Below, in pieces: positions 63,719 to 64,000 of a stretch of DNA of 64,000 nt. The notes beneath the pieces are model-generated. The model was not told the origin of the DNA. It searched no databases and saw nothing but the letters and a program-made list of their open reading frames with translations. Position 1 is the stretch's first letter. Each line of letters opens with the position of its first letter. The stretch comes from Fasciola hepatica (taxonomy: Eukaryota > Platyhelminthes > Trematoda > Plagiorchiida > Fasciolidae). The DNA lies in NCBI GenBank assembly GCA_948099385.1, contig CANUEZ040000062.1, positions 186,001 to 250,000 on the forward strand, in the 5' to 3' direction. A program made the translations under genes and the position numbers.

Positions 63719-64000
63719 GTGTACAAGTATGAAGACCAGTGGGCACACGAGTATCGGGTACGCATATCTGATCACCCGCAAAAACTGAAAAATCGGTCGT
63801 GTGCTTCCGTGCAATTCTGTCCACACATTCACATACTACTTACTATCAATATGACTGCTTGCACATCCAGCCTCCTTGTTCGTTCGGTTAGCACTGACCC
63901 AGACACGAATAAATATGAGAAATCACAATTGTCATTCATTTGTCCGCTCTTCAATGAACAGTATCCATTCACAATCCAGACCATTCAAAATTAGATCCTA
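63719..64000 (+). repeat. partial B-type monomer at right edge
   Basis: 282 of the expected 301 bases are present. The unit carries the B patch (gatcacccgcaaaaactg) and the gggcacacgag variant seen also at 61612. It repeats 61612-61893 at an offset of exactly 2,107 bases. The array continues to the right of the window. Confidence 0.96.

Larger units (their letters stand above)
1..64000 (+). repeat. 301-bp satellite DNA array (about 212.6 monomers)
   Basis: Every part of the window repeats with a 301-base period. The motif ccgagtgtacaagtatg recurs at 205, 506, 807 and so on to 63719, always on the plus strand. Neighbouring units differ by only a few bases. Two 300-bp and five 302-bp units are the only length changes, and there are no inversions, gaps, transposon insertions or unrelated spacers. 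One monomer counted by hand has about 43% GC, C 76 against G 52, and 12 CpG sites. Long, homogeneous arrays of this kind are typical of eukaryotic satellite DNA; the monomer is not one I recognise. Whether it is centromeric, pericentromeric or subtelomeric cannot be decided because no flank is present. Confidence 0.99.
59505..64000 (+). repeat. array region 7: B units return in a 7-mer HOR
   Basis: B-type units at 59505, 61010, 61612, 63117 and 63719 among A units. From 59806 the variant order repeats exactly every 2,107 bases to the end of the window. Confidence 0.93.
61913..64000 (+). repeat. 7-mer HOR, copy 2 (2,088 of 2,107 bp in window)
   Basis: All markers of copy 1 recur at the same relative places (61913, 62214, 62816, 63117, 63418, 63719). 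I found no difference between the copies by eye. Cut off by the window edge. Confidence 0.95.

Noticed and set aside
1..64000. CRISPR array or bacterial repeat region
   Set aside because: The whole 301-base unit is conserved, with no alternation of short repeats and unique spacers and no cas genes.
1..64000. Telomeric repeats, ribosomal RNA, tRNA or histone tandem genes
   Set aside because: No TTAGGG-like arrays and no recognisable rRNA, tRNA or histone sequence in the unit.

Overview
The whole window is one uninterrupted, single-orientation tandem satellite array. The repeat unit is 301 bp. About 212.6 units fill all 64,000 bases, and there is no flanking unique sequence, transposon, RNA gene or credible protein gene. 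The length, the head-to-tail order, the high similarity of neighbouring units and the layered higher-order repeats (HORs) point to a eukaryotic heterochromatic satellite (centromeric, pericentromeric, subtelomeric or interstitial). I do not recognise the monomer and cannot name the organism. One typical monomer, counted by hand, is about 43% GC (C 76, G 52) with 12 CpG sites, so CpG is not depleted.

The phase used here starts each monomer at the GTG in the motif ccgagtgtacaagtatg (first at 205, last at 63719). The only length changes in 64 kb are two 300-bp units (one-base deletion, starts 12847 and 16759) and five 302-bp units (one-base gain in an A run, starts 49266, 49568, 51375, 52580, 53484).

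Region by region. (1) 1-11642: units with the gcgctgac variant are common; a 10-mer HOR (3,010 bp) is visible, followed by a cluster of four cgcaaatctg units. (2) 11643-19165: a 12-mer HOR (3,611 bp) followed by a 13-mer copy (3,912 bp) that carries one extra unit. (3) 19166-35419: units with ctaccaatatg; HORs of 6 units (1,806 bp), 13 units (3,913 bp), 6 units again and 5 units (1,505 bp). (4) 35420-49265: 'B-type' units carrying a divergent patch of about 24 bases alternate with normal 'A-type' units, settling into a trimer rhythm (903 bp) inside a 9-mer HOR (2,709 bp). (5) 49266-53785: the 302-bp B-prime units. (6) 53786-59504: A-type units with gaccactcaaaatt, a cacaaattcgcatac subtype and stop-codon variants. 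(7) 59505-64000: B-type units return in a 7-mer HOR (2,107 bp) whose two copies look identical by eye; the second runs off the window.

Each unit has an open frame of 91 codons from the GTG. It is intact in 195 of 212 units, but I read it as a by-product of sequence homogenisation. It has no ATG start, the unit length is not a multiple of three, many common variants are amino-acid changing, and stops and frameshifts have been amplified along with intact units. No genes work together here. What the window records is how a satellite evolves: unequal exchange, segmental amplification and a mosaic patch spreading through an array.
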